NCBI GenBank assembly: GCA_029781135.1
Contig: JAKOXH010000006.1
Span: 212,830-276,829 of the forward strand
Length of the DNA: 64,000 nt
Source of the DNA: Planctomycetota bacterium
Lineage (GTDB): Bacteria; Planctomycetota; Planctomycetia; Pirellulales; Lacipirellulaceae
Reading direction: 5' to 3'
Positions 28,551 through 36,963 of this stretch are shown one piece after another. The position numbers and the translations under genes were made by a program. The notes under the pieces were generated by a model that was not told where the DNA came from, did not search any database, and worked only from the letters and a program-made list of their open reading frames with translations. Numbering within the stretch: position 1 is the stretch's first letter; each line of letters starts with the position of its first letter.

Positions 28551-29435
28551 TTAACGATATTTCGCCTGGCTTTGGTACAACTTCCGATCAATATCATTTT
28601 GAACGCCGCTCGCGTGCCCGTCGGCCCAGAGAAAATTAACATGTGCGGCATGACGGCTATCAAACTCGCATTCGTCAGCATCGTCGAGATTTGGACCTTT
28701 TTGCGCAAACCCCACCAGGCGGCTATTGGCATCCTCGCCTGCCGTCATCGTTCCTAACCAAGTGGACGGCAGCTTCCGCGTAGTCCGTTCGCCAACCACG
28801 ACGATATTCCCAAGTCCGCGCGTCATGTCCTTGAACTGTCGTCCGTGCCGTTGCACAAACGTGCCATCACCCGAGGCACCCTCCACATCATCCGGATCGG
28901 TCGTGCCAAAAACCCCCAAATAGTTGGCGCGCGGCAACTTCACCAACACCTGCGTCGATTCCTGGGCGTGCTGGTCGTGCCTGCCAATTTCCGCGTACAG
29001 CGGGAAGTCCGGCTCCCCAAGGTCGGAGGGGCAAACATAAACCACCGGCGTGGTGGCACGAACGGAACTGGGAATTTCATCCAGCGGCTTTGCTAGCTCA
29101 ATCTGTGCCGCCAAACTCGGCTCTGCCACTTCAGTCAAAATCCGGGAAGCCCAACCGTAGGCCGTTCGCCGGCTTGGTTCACATTTCCACCCAGCCGGCA
29201 GCGATTCAAATGTCTCGTGGTATTTGTGCAGCGCCAAGCCGATTTGCCGGAGGTTATTCGTGCACTCCAAATTGCGAGTGCTTTCGCGTGCCGCGTGGAC
29301 GGCTGGAAATAGAATGGAAGCCAGCAGCGTAACCGACGAAACAACCACCAATAATTCCAAAACGGTGACACCGCGGAAACTTGGTTTCTCGGTCTCACTT
29401 CGTGCGTTTCGAGTTGAACGATAAGTTGTCATCAT
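28551..29435 (-). CDS. DUF1559 prepilin-like protein
   Basis: 294 aa. The type IV prepilin-like N-terminus is clear: FRGVTVLELLVVVSSVTLLA, with the hydrophobic helix after the conserved Glu. The family normally has G-F-T-L-x-E; here it is G-V-T-V-L-E. The CTNNLRQIGLALHKYHET segment and LWADGHASGVQ near the C-terminus identify DUF1559, a family greatly expanded in planctomycetes. A stop-N-start junction (TAA, C, ATG) leads straight to the BlaI repressor, so the three genes form an operon. Pseudopilin-like surface or secretion roles are presumed; the function is not known. Confidence 0.92.
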   Translation of the reverse strand: MMTTYRSTRNARSETEKPSFRGVTVLELLVVVSSVTLLASILFPAVHAARESTRNLECTNNLRQIGLALHKYHETFESLPAGWKCEPSRRTAYGWASRILTEVAEPSLAAQIELAKPLDEIPSSVRATTPVVYVCPSDLGEPDFPLYAEIGRHDQHAQESTQVLVKLPRANYLGVFGTTDPDDVEGASGDGTFVQRHGRQFKDMTRGLGNIVVVGERTTRKLPSTWLGTMTAGEDANSRLVGFAQKGPNLDDADECEFDSRHAAHVNFLWADGHASGVQNDIDRKLYQSQAKYR

Positions 29436-29680
29436 TCTTTGTAGACAATTCGCCCGTGGTTCTCCCAGGCAAAATGGAACTTCCGATAGGCTCGGATTCT
29501 ACCTTATTGCGGAGGTCTGCCAATGCCACCCGAGGCCACGGAAACTGCGATTTCTACTTAGCGAAGCACCGCTTGTTGTCGCGGGGAACACGAAATCGCC
29601 GTTAAATCTCGGCAATTCTTAAATTCACCCAGCAAGAATCCGCGGAACCTGCCTTCCGCCGTCATCGCTTCCCGCCAGCC
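29436..29680. other. Gap before the DUF1559 operon
   Basis: About 245 bases with no gene or repeat recognised; the likely promoter region of the DUF1559-BlaI-M56 operon. Confidence 0.3.
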
Positions 29681-30805
29681 CTATTGTCCCCGCAGCGTCT
29701 CGGCGATCGGCAGTCTCACACAGCGAAACGCCGGCCAAAAAGCGCCGGTCCCAGCGATCAGCACCGCCACCCCGGCACCTTCCAGAATCGCGCGCGGCGA
29801 AATATCGCCTTGGACTAGCCCACTCGTCTTTCGCCAATGAGCCAATGCTAAAGTGAGTGCAATTCCCAGGAGGCATCCCCCAATAGCACCGATCGCTCCC
29901 AACAAGAGCGATTCACTCAGGATTAGTCTGATTACCCGGAACCGTCGCCAGCCAATCGCCAAAAGCGTTGCGATTTCACCGCGTCGCTCAAACACGGTCA
30001 TCGCCATCGTGTTCATCATCCCAATCGCGCCGATGACCACCGCAAATAGGGCAGTGAACCAAGACATGTTTCTTGCCAATTTCATCTGCGCGAGTGAGTC
30101 CACAAACTCCGCACACGGCGTCGCGACAATCTCCGGGTTGAAGGCGTCGATTTGCCGCCTAAGTTCGGCTATGGCGTTTGAGCTTTTGTTGGCCGACTGA
30201 ACCACAAAGCCCGTGACCTCGCCCGGCCGATCCATCTGCCGCTGCAATTCGTCGAGCAGCATGAACACCGCGCCATTTTCATAAACGCTAAAACTCTCGA
30301 AGACGCCGACCACTTCAAAATTCTGGCCATAGAGCGGAACGTGGTCGCCGACGTGCTTCCCAAGATTTTCGGCGAGAATCCGCCCCAACATCACCTTGCG
30401 GCCATCGCCCGCCGCCAGCCGCCTTCCCGAAATCACATTAACGCGCTCAAACACCGGGCAGTTCGGCTCCCAGCCATTCACAATCACCATGAACAAATCT
30501 CGGTCCTCGAAGCTGACCATGTCCATCAGCCCCGCGATCACTTCCCGCACACCGGGTAGCGCCCGAATTCTGTCGCCGACGGTCAGATCGATTCCTTTCG
30601 ACAATTGCGCCGCCCCACCCCGGCGCTGCACGACCAGATCGGCGCCGCGCTTGGTGTACAAATCGAGAAACGACGATTCGAGCGACTCACTGACGCCGAC
30701 GAGTGCGACCACCGCCGTCACCGAAACCGCGAGGCCAACCACCGTCAGTGCCGAGCGAAAAGGTCGCCGCCACAAATTCTTACGCGCGATGTCCCAAGTG
30801 TGCAT
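29681..30805 (-). CDS. MacB/FtsX-type ABC transporter permease (second)
   Basis: 374 aa. The N-terminal cytoplasmic start IARKNLWRRPFRSALTVVGL leads into the first span. A long periplasmic domain (about residues 45-240; LTVGDRIRALPGVREVIAGL) follows, then three spans near SWFTALFAVVIGAIGMMNTM, LLLGAIGAIGGCLLGIALTLAL and the C-terminus. RGEIATLLAIGWRRFRVIRL is the FtsX cytoplasmic loop. It is the second permease of a two-permease, one-ATPase set; such type VII exporters move lipoproteins, peptides or drugs out through the envelope. The ATG at 30805 is used in preference to a TTG upstream. Confidence 0.9.
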   Translation of the reverse strand: MHTWDIARKNLWRRPFRSALTVVGLAVSVTAVVALVGVSESLESSFLDLYTKRGADLVVQRRGGAAQLSKGIDLTVGDRIRALPGVREVIAGLMDMVSFEDRDLFMVIVNGWEPNCPVFERVNVISGRRLAAGDGRKVMLGRILAENLGKHVGDHVPLYGQNFEVVGVFESFSVYENGAVFMLLDELQRQMDRPGEVTGFVVQSANKSSNAIAELRRQIDAFNPEIVATPCAEFVDSLAQMKLARNMSWFTALFAVVIGAIGMMNTMAMTVFERRGEIATLLAIGWRRFRVIRLILSESLLLGAIGAIGGCLLGIALTLALAHWRKTSGLVQGDISPRAILEGAGVAVLIAGTGAFWPAFRCVRLPIAETLRGQ

Positions 30806-30823
30806 GGCGACCAATCCGTGGTG

Positions 30824-31525
30824 TCAGGCGTCGTGCAGTCGCCCGTCGCGAATCCAAACCGTCCGCTCCGCGCGCGCGGCCACCTCGGCATCGTGCGTGA
30901 TGACGACGAGCGTCAAACCGCGCTCGCGATGAAGCCGGTCGAACAAGTCGAGCACGACTATTCCCGACGGCGTGTCCAAGTTCCCCGTCGGTTCATCGGC
31001 CAGGAGCAATTTGGGATCATTCGCCAAGGCCCGCGCGATCGCCACGCGCTGCCGCTCACCCACCGAAAGCTTCGCCGGCAAATGGCCGCTACGGTGCGTC
31101 ATTCCCACGAGCGCCAGCAAATCGGCCGCCTTAGCCGCCCGTGCCCGCGGGCCGAGCGTCGTCTCAAACATCGGTATCTGCACGTTTTCCAACGCCGTGA
31201 GCGTGGGCAACAAGTAGAACGACTGAAACACGAAGCCCAACGTTGAGGCGCGAAACTGGTCGAGGTTCGCATGTCGCCGCAGCGATTGCCCTTCAAAGGC
31301 GACTTCACCGCTCGTGGGATGATCGAGCGCGCCCAGCAAATTCAACAATGTCGATTTCCCACTACCGCTCGGCCCCATGATCGCCAGGTATTCACCCGAT
31401 CGAATCGATAGCGAAACATCGGTCAACGCCTGCACGGCACCGTCATCGTACGTTCGGCTTACTCCCTGAACTTCCAACAACGGCCGCGGGTTGGATTGCA
31501 CAACGGATGCAGGATCGTTACTCAT
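30824..31525 (-). CDS. MacB/LolD-type ABC transporter ATPase
   Basis: 233 aa. Walker A GPSGSGKSTLLNLLGALDHP, Q-loop within FVFQSFYLLPTLTALENVQ, signature LSVGERQRVAIARAL (usually LSGGQQQRV), Walker B KLLLADEPTGNLD, and H-loop TLVVITHDAEVA. The signature motif is LSVGE, a small departure from LSGGQ that is common in LolD-like proteins. It is sandwiched between two FtsX-type permeases, overlapping the first by 8 bases, so the three form one exporter. The substrate is unknown. Confidence 0.93.
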   Translation of the reverse strand: MSNDPASVVQSNPRPLLEVQGVSRTYDDGAVQALTDVSLSIRSGEYLAIMGPSGSGKSTLLNLLGALDHPTSGEVAFEGQSLRRHANLDQFRASTLGFVFQSFYLLPTLTALENVQIPMFETTLGPRARAAKAADLLALVGMTHRSGHLPAKLSVGERQRVAIARALANDPKLLLADEPTGNLDTPSGIVVLDLFDRLHRERGLTLVVITHDAEVAARAERTVWIRDGRLHDA

Positions 31526-32663
31526 GTCTCAACGACTCAACTGGCGGAACACCGGTCGCACGCACCGCCGGATACAGCGAACCGACGACGGCCGCCAGCA
31601 CGGCCCCAACGACTGCCGGCAACAGCGCGGAGAGCGCTATCCTCTCCGGTACTAACAAGCTAGTCCGACCCCAACCGCTGAGCAAGCCGACGAGCGCCCA
31701 AGCCGCGATACCCCCCAACAGTGCTCCGGCCACGCCCATCAACAGGCTCTCGCCGACAATCATCCACACCATGCGTGCCCGTTTCCAGCCGATCGCGCGC
31801 AATACGCCGAATTCGCGCGTTCGTTCGCTGACCGACATCAGCATTGTATTTAGCATGCCGACGAGCGATAACGCCACGACGATCGCCGACACCGCCCACG
31901 CCAGCGAACTCCCCAGCTTGGCCTCCGTTGCGCCATCCACAAATTGGTGCGTCGGCTGCGCTTTGAGGCCCAGCGGCTGCCCGGCCGCCGTGAGATTCTC
32001 AATCTCGCGGCAAACCTCTCGCAACGCGTCTTCATTGCGAATGGCAGCGTCGACTTGAATCTGAAATTCCGACACGATTCCCGGCCGCCCCATGAGCTCT
32101 TGCACATCGGCCAGCGTGGCGATGACACTATTTGAGTCGAACGAGTTATCGGCTGCAATCACGCCCGCCACGCGAAAATGTTTGTCTTCAACGCGCAGTG
32201 TTTCTCCAGGATGTTTGTTAAGTGCATCAGCGATTCCGCGTCCCAACAGCACGGTGCCACGTTCGTCCGGCGCTAATTCTCGTCCTTCCGCAAGCGCGAG
32301 CTGCCGCATCGGAAAACCAGCGGGCGATAAACCCCGCAACGGGATGCCCAAGAGATCCGCATCCGCCAGCGACACCATATCGGTCAACGAACCATCCACC
32401 TTGCCAACCCCGGCGATAGTCTGTAGCCGTTCCCCTAGTTCTGCCCGCAAACTGCTCGTCAACCGATTCGACACCCCGGCGCGCACGACGACGATGTCCA
32501 CGCCTCTGGCAGAATAGAATTCTCGCGCGGAATTTGCATAACCCCAAGCCACGCTCCACAGCGTGGCCATTGCCATCACGGCCACACCCAGTCCACAAAC
32601 CGTGAGCAACGTCCGCAGCAACCGGTGCCGCAAGTTCTTCAAGATGACTTCAACAAACAACAT
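31518..32663 (-). CDS. MacB/FtsX-type ABC transporter permease (first)
   Basis: 381 aa with the same layout as the other permease of this set: ILKNLRHRLLRTLLTVCGLG, then a large periplasmic MacB-type domain (residues about 45-250), then spans near SLAWAVSAIVVALSLVGMLN, LMGVAGALLGGIAAWALVGL and ALLPAVVGAVLAAVVGSLYP. The cytoplasmic loop ERTREFGVLRAIGWKRARMV is the FtsX motif. It is the first gene of the operon, followed by the ATPase and the second permease. Two different permeases imply a heterodimeric exporter. Confidence 0.9.
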   Translation of the reverse strand: MLFVEVILKNLRHRLLRTLLTVCGLGVAVMAMATLWSVAWGYANSAREFYSARGVDIVVVRAGVSNRLTSSLRAELGERLQTIAGVGKVDGSLTDMVSLADADLLGIPLRGLSPAGFPMRQLALAEGRELAPDERGTVLLGRGIADALNKHPGETLRVEDKHFRVAGVIAADNSFDSNSVIATLADVQELMGRPGIVSEFQIQVDAAIRNEDALREVCREIENLTAAGQPLGLKAQPTHQFVDGATEAKLGSSLAWAVSAIVVALSLVGMLNTMLMSVSERTREFGVLRAIGWKRARMVWMIVGESLLMGVAGALLGGIAAWALVGLLSGWGRTSLLVPERIALSALLPAVVGAVLAAVVGSLYPAVRATGVPPVESLRHE

Positions 32664-32678
32664 TCTGTTCGTATGTCC

Positions 32679-32708
32679 CGTTTAGCCGCGACGCGCCAGC
32701 GGAGCGCG
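32679..32708 (+). repeat. CGTTTAGCC element, copy 6
   Basis: CGTTTAGCCGCGACGCG, spacer CCA, then GCGGAGCGCG. It lies in the divergent gap between the exporter operon and the polyketide cluster. Confidence 0.85.
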
Positions 32709-32857
32709 TTGACCCGCGAACTCCACTCCGAAGTATCCAGCGCTCACCCAAATTGCGGAACTGAATTTGCATGGAGGGTATAACAATCCACCCATATGGG
32801 GATTGACTCTCAACCGAAATTCCCCGACAAAACACTTTCTACGATGTTCATAGTACC

Positions 32858-33586
32858 GTGCCAAGGAGTCGGCAATTGAGGTCTCTAGCGGTTCGCGATC
32901 GGCAGCCGGAGTTGATGGACCAACCGGGCCTCGATGCCAAGGTCCATCATCGTGCGCTGGCCGGGTTGGGAAAGGCCAATTCCATCAGCCGCATTGCCCA
33001 CGCCGTGTGGCATTCGATTCGCGATGCCTGCTGCCCTGTCGCGAATTATTGCCCACTGCGGATTCTCGATATCGCCTCGGGCGGCGGCGACATTACGCTC
33101 GGCGTCGCTCAACTCGCGGCCCGCGCGGGAATCGCCGTGGAAGCATACGGCTGCGATGTGAACCCAACCGCCATCGCCTACGCGCAAGCCGCCGCTCGCC
33201 GTGCCGGCATCACGAACGCGAGCTTCTTTCAACGCGATGCCCTCGTCGAGCCGCTCGGCGAATACGATGTCGTCATGAGCACGCTGTTTCTGCATCATCT
33301 GGCGGAAGAGGAAGCTCGCCAACTCCTGCAAAAAATGGCCTCGGCCGCCACACAGTTCGTGGTTGTCGATGATCTCTGCCGCAACCGCCTGGGTTACGTT
33401 TACGCCTGGGCCGGCGTGCGTTTACTGACTCGCTCGCGAATCGTCCACACCGATGGACCGCTTTCGGTGCGCGCCGCGTTCACGACCGATGAGGCGGCCC
33501 AGCTTGCTCGCGAGGCCGGTTGGCAAAACGTCGCCGTTCGCACCCATTGGCCGCAACGCTTCATCTTGTCCTGGAAGAAGTCATGA
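32858..33586 (+). CDS. Class I SAM methyltransferase of the type III PKS cluster
   Basis: 242 aa from a GTG; an internal ATG at 32915 (MDQPGLD) is the alternative. The SAM-binding loop is LRILDIASGGGDITLGVAQL (motif I), with GCDVNPTAIAYAQ carrying the acidic residue that binds the ribose. FQRDALVEPLGEYDVVMSTL contains motif IV. The N-terminal MDQPGLDAKVHHRALAGLGK is a segment often seen in methyltransferases placed before the flavoprotein and type III PKS genes of bacteria. It is the first gene of a three-gene unit joined by ATGA overlaps and probably O- or C-methylates a phenolic ring. Confidence 0.85.
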   Translation: MPRSRQLRSLAVRDRQPELMDQPGLDAKVHHRALAGLGKANSISRIAHAVWHSIRDACCPVANYCPLRILDIASGGGDITLGVAQLAARAGIAVEAYGCDVNPTAIAYAQAAARRAGITNASFFQRDALVEPLGEYDVVMSTLFLHHLAEEEARQLLQKMASAATQFVVVDDLCRNRLGYVYAWAGVRLLTRSRIVHTDGPLSVRAAFTTDEAAQLAREAGWQNVAVRTHWPQRFILSWKKS

Positions 33587-34782
33587 ATGCCATCGAAACG
33601 AGTTTTGCGTCACCGAACGATTCAGGTCTGCCGAACGAGTGGGACGTGATCGTCATCGGTGCCGGGCCCGCTGGCTCCTTGACCGCCCGGCAACTAGCAC
33701 TTGCCGGTCAAGAAGTTCTGTTGCTCGATGCCAAGGCGTTTCCCCGCGACAAAGTCTGCGGCGGTTACCTGAATCCCCGTGCCGTCCGCGTGCTGGAATC
33801 CATCGATCTGTTATCAAAAGTCGCCGGCGAAAACTGCTCCGTTACGTGCGAGATTGAGCTCATTGCCAGTGGCCAGCGGGCACGGTTTTCCCTTCCGCCC
33901 GGTCGAGTGATTGGCCGACCGACGTTCGACCTCGCACTCGTACAGTCGGCCCAGGCCGCCGGCGTTACGGTCATGACGGGCGCTCCCGCCGTAGTCGAAG
34001 CCTCGCAACACTACAGCTCACGCACCGTGACCGTGACTCACAACAATACCCGGCAATCGTATCGCGCGCGAATTGTCGTCTGCGCCGATGGCCTTGCCCG
34101 CACCAGCATTCGGCACCTGACCGAATTTCCGATCGATACCGTGCCCGATTCTCGCGTCGGCATCGGCGCCATCGTGAACGACGACTCCGAGCGTTGGCCC
34201 GCTTCGGAAATTACCATGGTTGTCGCTCGCCATGGTTATGTCGGCATTTCTCGCATCAACGACACGCAGTTGAATGTTGCCGCCGCCGTCGAGCCGACGG
34301 CACTGGCGCACACCGCGCCGGCGGAAATCGCGGCCCAAGTTTTCATGGATGCCGGCGTTCCCCTGCCCAAAAACCTAAAATCGGCCACGTGGCGAGGCAC
34401 GCCCCCGCTCACCAGCAATCCACGCCACGTGGCCTCGCAGCGTGTGTTCCTCGTGGGCGATGCCGCCGGCTACGTCGAGCCATTCACGGGCGAAGGCATG
34501 TCGGCCGCCTTCGAATCCGCAATGGCGATTACGCCGATCATCGCGCAGGCCGTTCACGACTGGGCACCAGCCCGCGGCCAGCAATGGCAGGAAACGCATC
34601 GCCGCATCATTCGTAATCGCGGCACCACCTGCCGGAAGCTGGCGTGGGTGCTGCGTCGCCCCTGGGCCACTTCGCTCGCCATGACGGCCTGCCGTACGAT
34701 GCCCGCCATCGCCGCACGTGTCATCGCCAACACGACGCAGTCTTTGCCCGCAAGTTCACTAAAAGTCGCCGGAATTTTATGA
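33583..34782 (+). CDS. FAD-dependent oxidoreductase (geranylgeranyl reductase/PHBH-like)
   Basis: 399 aa from the ATG at 33583, overlapping the methyltransferase stop (ATGA). The dinucleotide fold opens with WDVIVIGAGPAGSLTARQLA, and DKVCGGYLNPRAVRVLE is the C-G-G-Y substrate-site motif of the geranylgeranyl reductase branch. RVFLVGDAAGYVEPFTGEGM is the GD motif binding the FAD ribitol, with the typical EPFTGEGMSAA that follows. In the SrsC type it hydroxylates an alkylresorcinol; in the reductase type it saturates prenyl chains. Its place between a methyltransferase and a type III PKS favours ring hydroxylation. Confidence 0.9.
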   Translation: MNAIETSFASPNDSGLPNEWDVIVIGAGPAGSLTARQLALAGQEVLLLDAKAFPRDKVCGGYLNPRAVRVLESIDLLSKVAGENCSVTCEIELIASGQRARFSLPPGRVIGRPTFDLALVQSAQAAGVTVMTGAPAVVEASQHYSSRTVTVTHNNTRQSYRARIVVCADGLARTSIRHLTEFPIDTVPDSRVGIGAIVNDDSERWPASEITMVVARHGYVGISRINDTQLNVAAAVEPTALAHTAPAEIAAQVFMDAGVPLPKNLKSATWRGTPPLTSNPRHVASQRVFLVGDAAGYVEPFTGEGMSAAFESAMAITPIIAQAVHDWAPARGQQWQETHRRIIRNRGTTCRKLAWVLRRPWATSLAMTACRTMPAIAARVIANTTQSLPASSLKVAGIL

Positions 34783-35870
34783 CGTTTCACATTTTGGGCG
34801 CCGGCACGGCCGTGCCCCGCAATTTGATCACCCAAGACGATGCCGCTCGCCTGGCCGTGGAACTTGCCGGCAGCACATGCGCGCACGGCACCGCGATTCA
34901 AGCACTCTATCGCAAGACCGGCGTGCGTAAACGCCATAGTACACTCATTACTTCGTCAACGAACGGCCAGCCGGCAACCCAGTCATTCTTCCCGATCGCA
35001 ACCCACGATCGCGACCTGGGGCCGACAACCAATCAGCGAATGCGACTTTACGAAGACGCCGCTTTAGAATTAGCTACCACCGCTGCGGCAGCTGCATTGC
35101 ACGATGCCGGTACCGCGCCCCACGAAATCGCGCAGCTCGTGACCGTCTCTTGCACCGGCTTCGCGGCCCCTGGCGTCGATATCGGCCTCGTTGAACGATT
35201 GGGCCTGAACCGCTCGGTCTCCCGCACGCACGTCGGCTTCATGGGCTGCCACGGCGCGCTCAACGGCCTGCGGGTCGCTTCCGCGCTCAGCCACGCCGCA
35301 CGGGGCACCAAAGTGCTCTTATGTTGCGTCGAGCTTTGCACCGTGCACCACCAGTATGCCGCCAATCCCCAACAGGTCGTTGCCAACGCCTTGTTCAGCG
35401 ATGGCGCGGCCGCCGTCGTCGCGACCGCTGGCGAGCCACCGCAGTCCCATTGGCAAGTCGTCGATCATTTCTCGTTCTTGCTGCCCGAAACGGCAGAGCT
35501 GATGTCGTGGCACATCGGCGACCACGGCTTCCAAATGCGCCTCTCGCCGCAGGTGCCCGGCGTCATCGAGCAACGGCTTCGGCCCTGGCTCCAAGAACAA
35601 TTACACCGAAATTCGCTGACAATTGATGATATTCGCGGTTGGGCGATCCATCCCGGCGGTCCAAAAATCCTCACGGCCGCCGCCGACGCCCTCGGCCTCG
35701 ATCACAAACATCTTGAACCTTCCCAACACGTGCTCGCCGAATACGGCAACATGTCGTCGCCCACCGTGCTATTCGTAATCGACGAGCTGCGCACCCGCGG
35801 CAACTGGCTGCCCTGCATCGCACTCGCCTTCGGCCCCGGCCTCTCGATCGAGGCGGCACTCATCAAATAG
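34779..35870 (+). CDS. Type III polyketide synthase (chalcone/stilbene synthase-like)
   Basis: 363 aa from the ATG at 34779, overlapping the flavoprotein stop by ATGA. The catalytic Cys is in VTVSCTGFAAPGVDIGL, the His in WAIHPGGPKILTAA and the Asn in YGNMSSPTVLFVID, so the Cys-His-Asn triad is complete. KTGVRKRH and VGFMGCHGALNGLRVA are further family blocks. It condenses a fatty acyl-CoA starter with malonyl-CoA units to give an alkylresorcinol, alkylpyrone or quinone precursor. With the two preceding genes it forms the same order as the srsABC system, though rearranged. Product identity is inference. Confidence 0.92.
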   Translation: MTFHILGAGTAVPRNLITQDDAARLAVELAGSTCAHGTAIQALYRKTGVRKRHSTLITSSTNGQPATQSFFPIATHDRDLGPTTNQRMRLYEDAALELATTAAAAALHDAGTAPHEIAQLVTVSCTGFAAPGVDIGLVERLGLNRSVSRTHVGFMGCHGALNGLRVASALSHAARGTKVLLCCVELCTVHHQYAANPQQVVANALFSDGAAAVVATAGEPPQSHWQVVDHFSFLLPETAELMSWHIGDHGFQMRLSPQVPGVIEQRLRPWLQEQLHRNSLTIDDIRGWAIHPGGPKILTAAADALGLDHKHLEPSQHVLAEYGNMSSPTVLFVIDELRTRGNWLPCIALAFGPGLSIEAALIK

Positions 35871-36170
35871 CCCGGCCGTTGCGTGCGATTTAATATAGCC
35901 CGGCCGTCTCGGCCGGGCGTGATCGAATCTTCTTACGCGTTGTTGTGGGAGGTGTGGGAGGCGTCTCCGACGCCGATAACGCGATGGGGATGGCACGCCC
36001 TCGCGAAATAGAGACATGCCCACGCTCGCGTTCGAGCGTCGATGTTTCGCGTGAGCATGTTGGCGCGAGCGAGGGCATGCCACCCGCCGGGAAGCGACTC
36101 CGACGCCGATGAGGCTGTCCAGTGCCGCGCGTAAGCGGCCTCGGAGAGGCCTCTCCTACAGCGCACCCTC
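35871..36170. other. Repeat-filled gap between converging genes
   Basis: GCCCGGCCGTCTCGGCCGGGC at 35898-35918 is a near-perfect 9-bp stem hairpin and probably acts as the terminator for the PKS operon, although the T-tract is poor (ATCTTCTT). It is followed by a GTCTCCGACGCCGAT unit, a 95-base element (35990-36085) and a second GACTCCGACGCCGAT unit at 36091. No gene was seen. Confidence 0.6.
35990..36085 (-). repeat. 95-base element (GGTGGCATGCCCTCGC), copy 1
   Basis: Runs from GGCACGCCCTCGCGAAATAG to GCGAGCGAGGGCATGCCACC, with the ends forming a 16-base imperfect inverted repeat. The same sequence, reverse-complemented and about 85 percent alike by eye, lies at 43901-43999. Confidence 0.85.
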
Positions 36171-36947
36171 CTACGCCGCCTTCTTCTCCACCGCCGGCCT
36201 TGCCGCCCACTTGCCCAGCGGCCCCAACAGCATTCCCGGGTACCCCGGCACGCGGCTCGCATACTCGCGATACACGTCGCCCAAGAAATAAGCCAGACGT
36301 TGGTCCTTAAAACAACTACCCACGAAAATGTACACGGACCAAAGTCCGGTCAGCACCGCGTGGTCGGCCGTCATCGTCGGCGTGAACCAAATCAGCCCCA
36401 GAAAGCTCAGGTACACGGGATGACGAAACCACCGATACGCGCCTCGTTCCACGAAATTCCGCCGCGGCATGGGTTGCCGACGCATCCAGTAGAGCCATTG
36501 CGTCCAGCCCGTTTGATAGCCCAAGCCCGTCAACCACAAACTATAAAAGAGCGCCACCCACGACCCGTAGAACCCCGCGAGCATCGCCGTTTTGGCCCAG
36601 CCCGTCGCCTCCCATAAAACCGTCTCCGATACGCGCCAGAAGGCGAAGATCAGCCACAAGTTCACGCACGTGGCAAAACAAAACAGGTTGCCGTACAGCT
36701 GGCTCGGCAGCACTTTCGCAATGACGGTCCGACTCGCCGGCCGCAAGATGATGCTGTGAATGATCGCAAATTGCAGCGCCAGTACGATATCGACAACCAA
36801 CCAGTTCCCACCCGACTTGAACCCACCGTACCGCAAATACGGAAACAACAGGCAGATCGTGCCCGCAAAACAAAGTTGCGTGCCAATGCCCACGACGTAC
36901 CCGGCCGCCCGCAACAGCGGCGTATCCCAACGCAATTTCGCGTCCAT
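36171..36947 (-). CDS. ICMT/MddA-like membrane methyltransferase
   Basis: 258 aa from the ATG at 36947. There are about five hydrophobic spans: LRAAGYVVGIGTQLCFAGTI, WLVVDIVLALQFAIIHSIIL, NLFCFATCVNLWLIFAFW, AKTAMLAGFYGSWVALFYSL and AVLTGLWSVYIFVGSC. The C-terminal GAYRWFRHPVYLSFLGLIWF is the R-H-P-x-Y SAM-binding motif of isoprenylcysteine carboxyl methyltransferases, followed by KDQRLAYFLGDVYREYASRV. The IIHSIILRP segment is closer to the NnrU/MddA group. In planctomycete PKS III clusters such a protein probably O-methylates a hydrophobic alkylphenol in the membrane. The gene is coupled to the upstream methyltransferase by a 16-base gap. Confidence 0.82.
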   Translation of the reverse strand: MDAKLRWDTPLLRAAGYVVGIGTQLCFAGTICLLFPYLRYGGFKSGGNWLVVDIVLALQFAIIHSIILRPASRTVIAKVLPSQLYGNLFCFATCVNLWLIFAFWRVSETVLWEATGWAKTAMLAGFYGSWVALFYSLWLTGLGYQTGWTQWLYWMRRQPMPRRNFVERGAYRWFRHPVYLSFLGLIWFTPTMTADHAVLTGLWSVYIFVGSCFKDQRLAYFLGDVYREYASRVPGYPGMLLGPLGKWAARPAVEKKAA

Positions 36948-36963
36948 GCGCCTTCGCTCCGAA

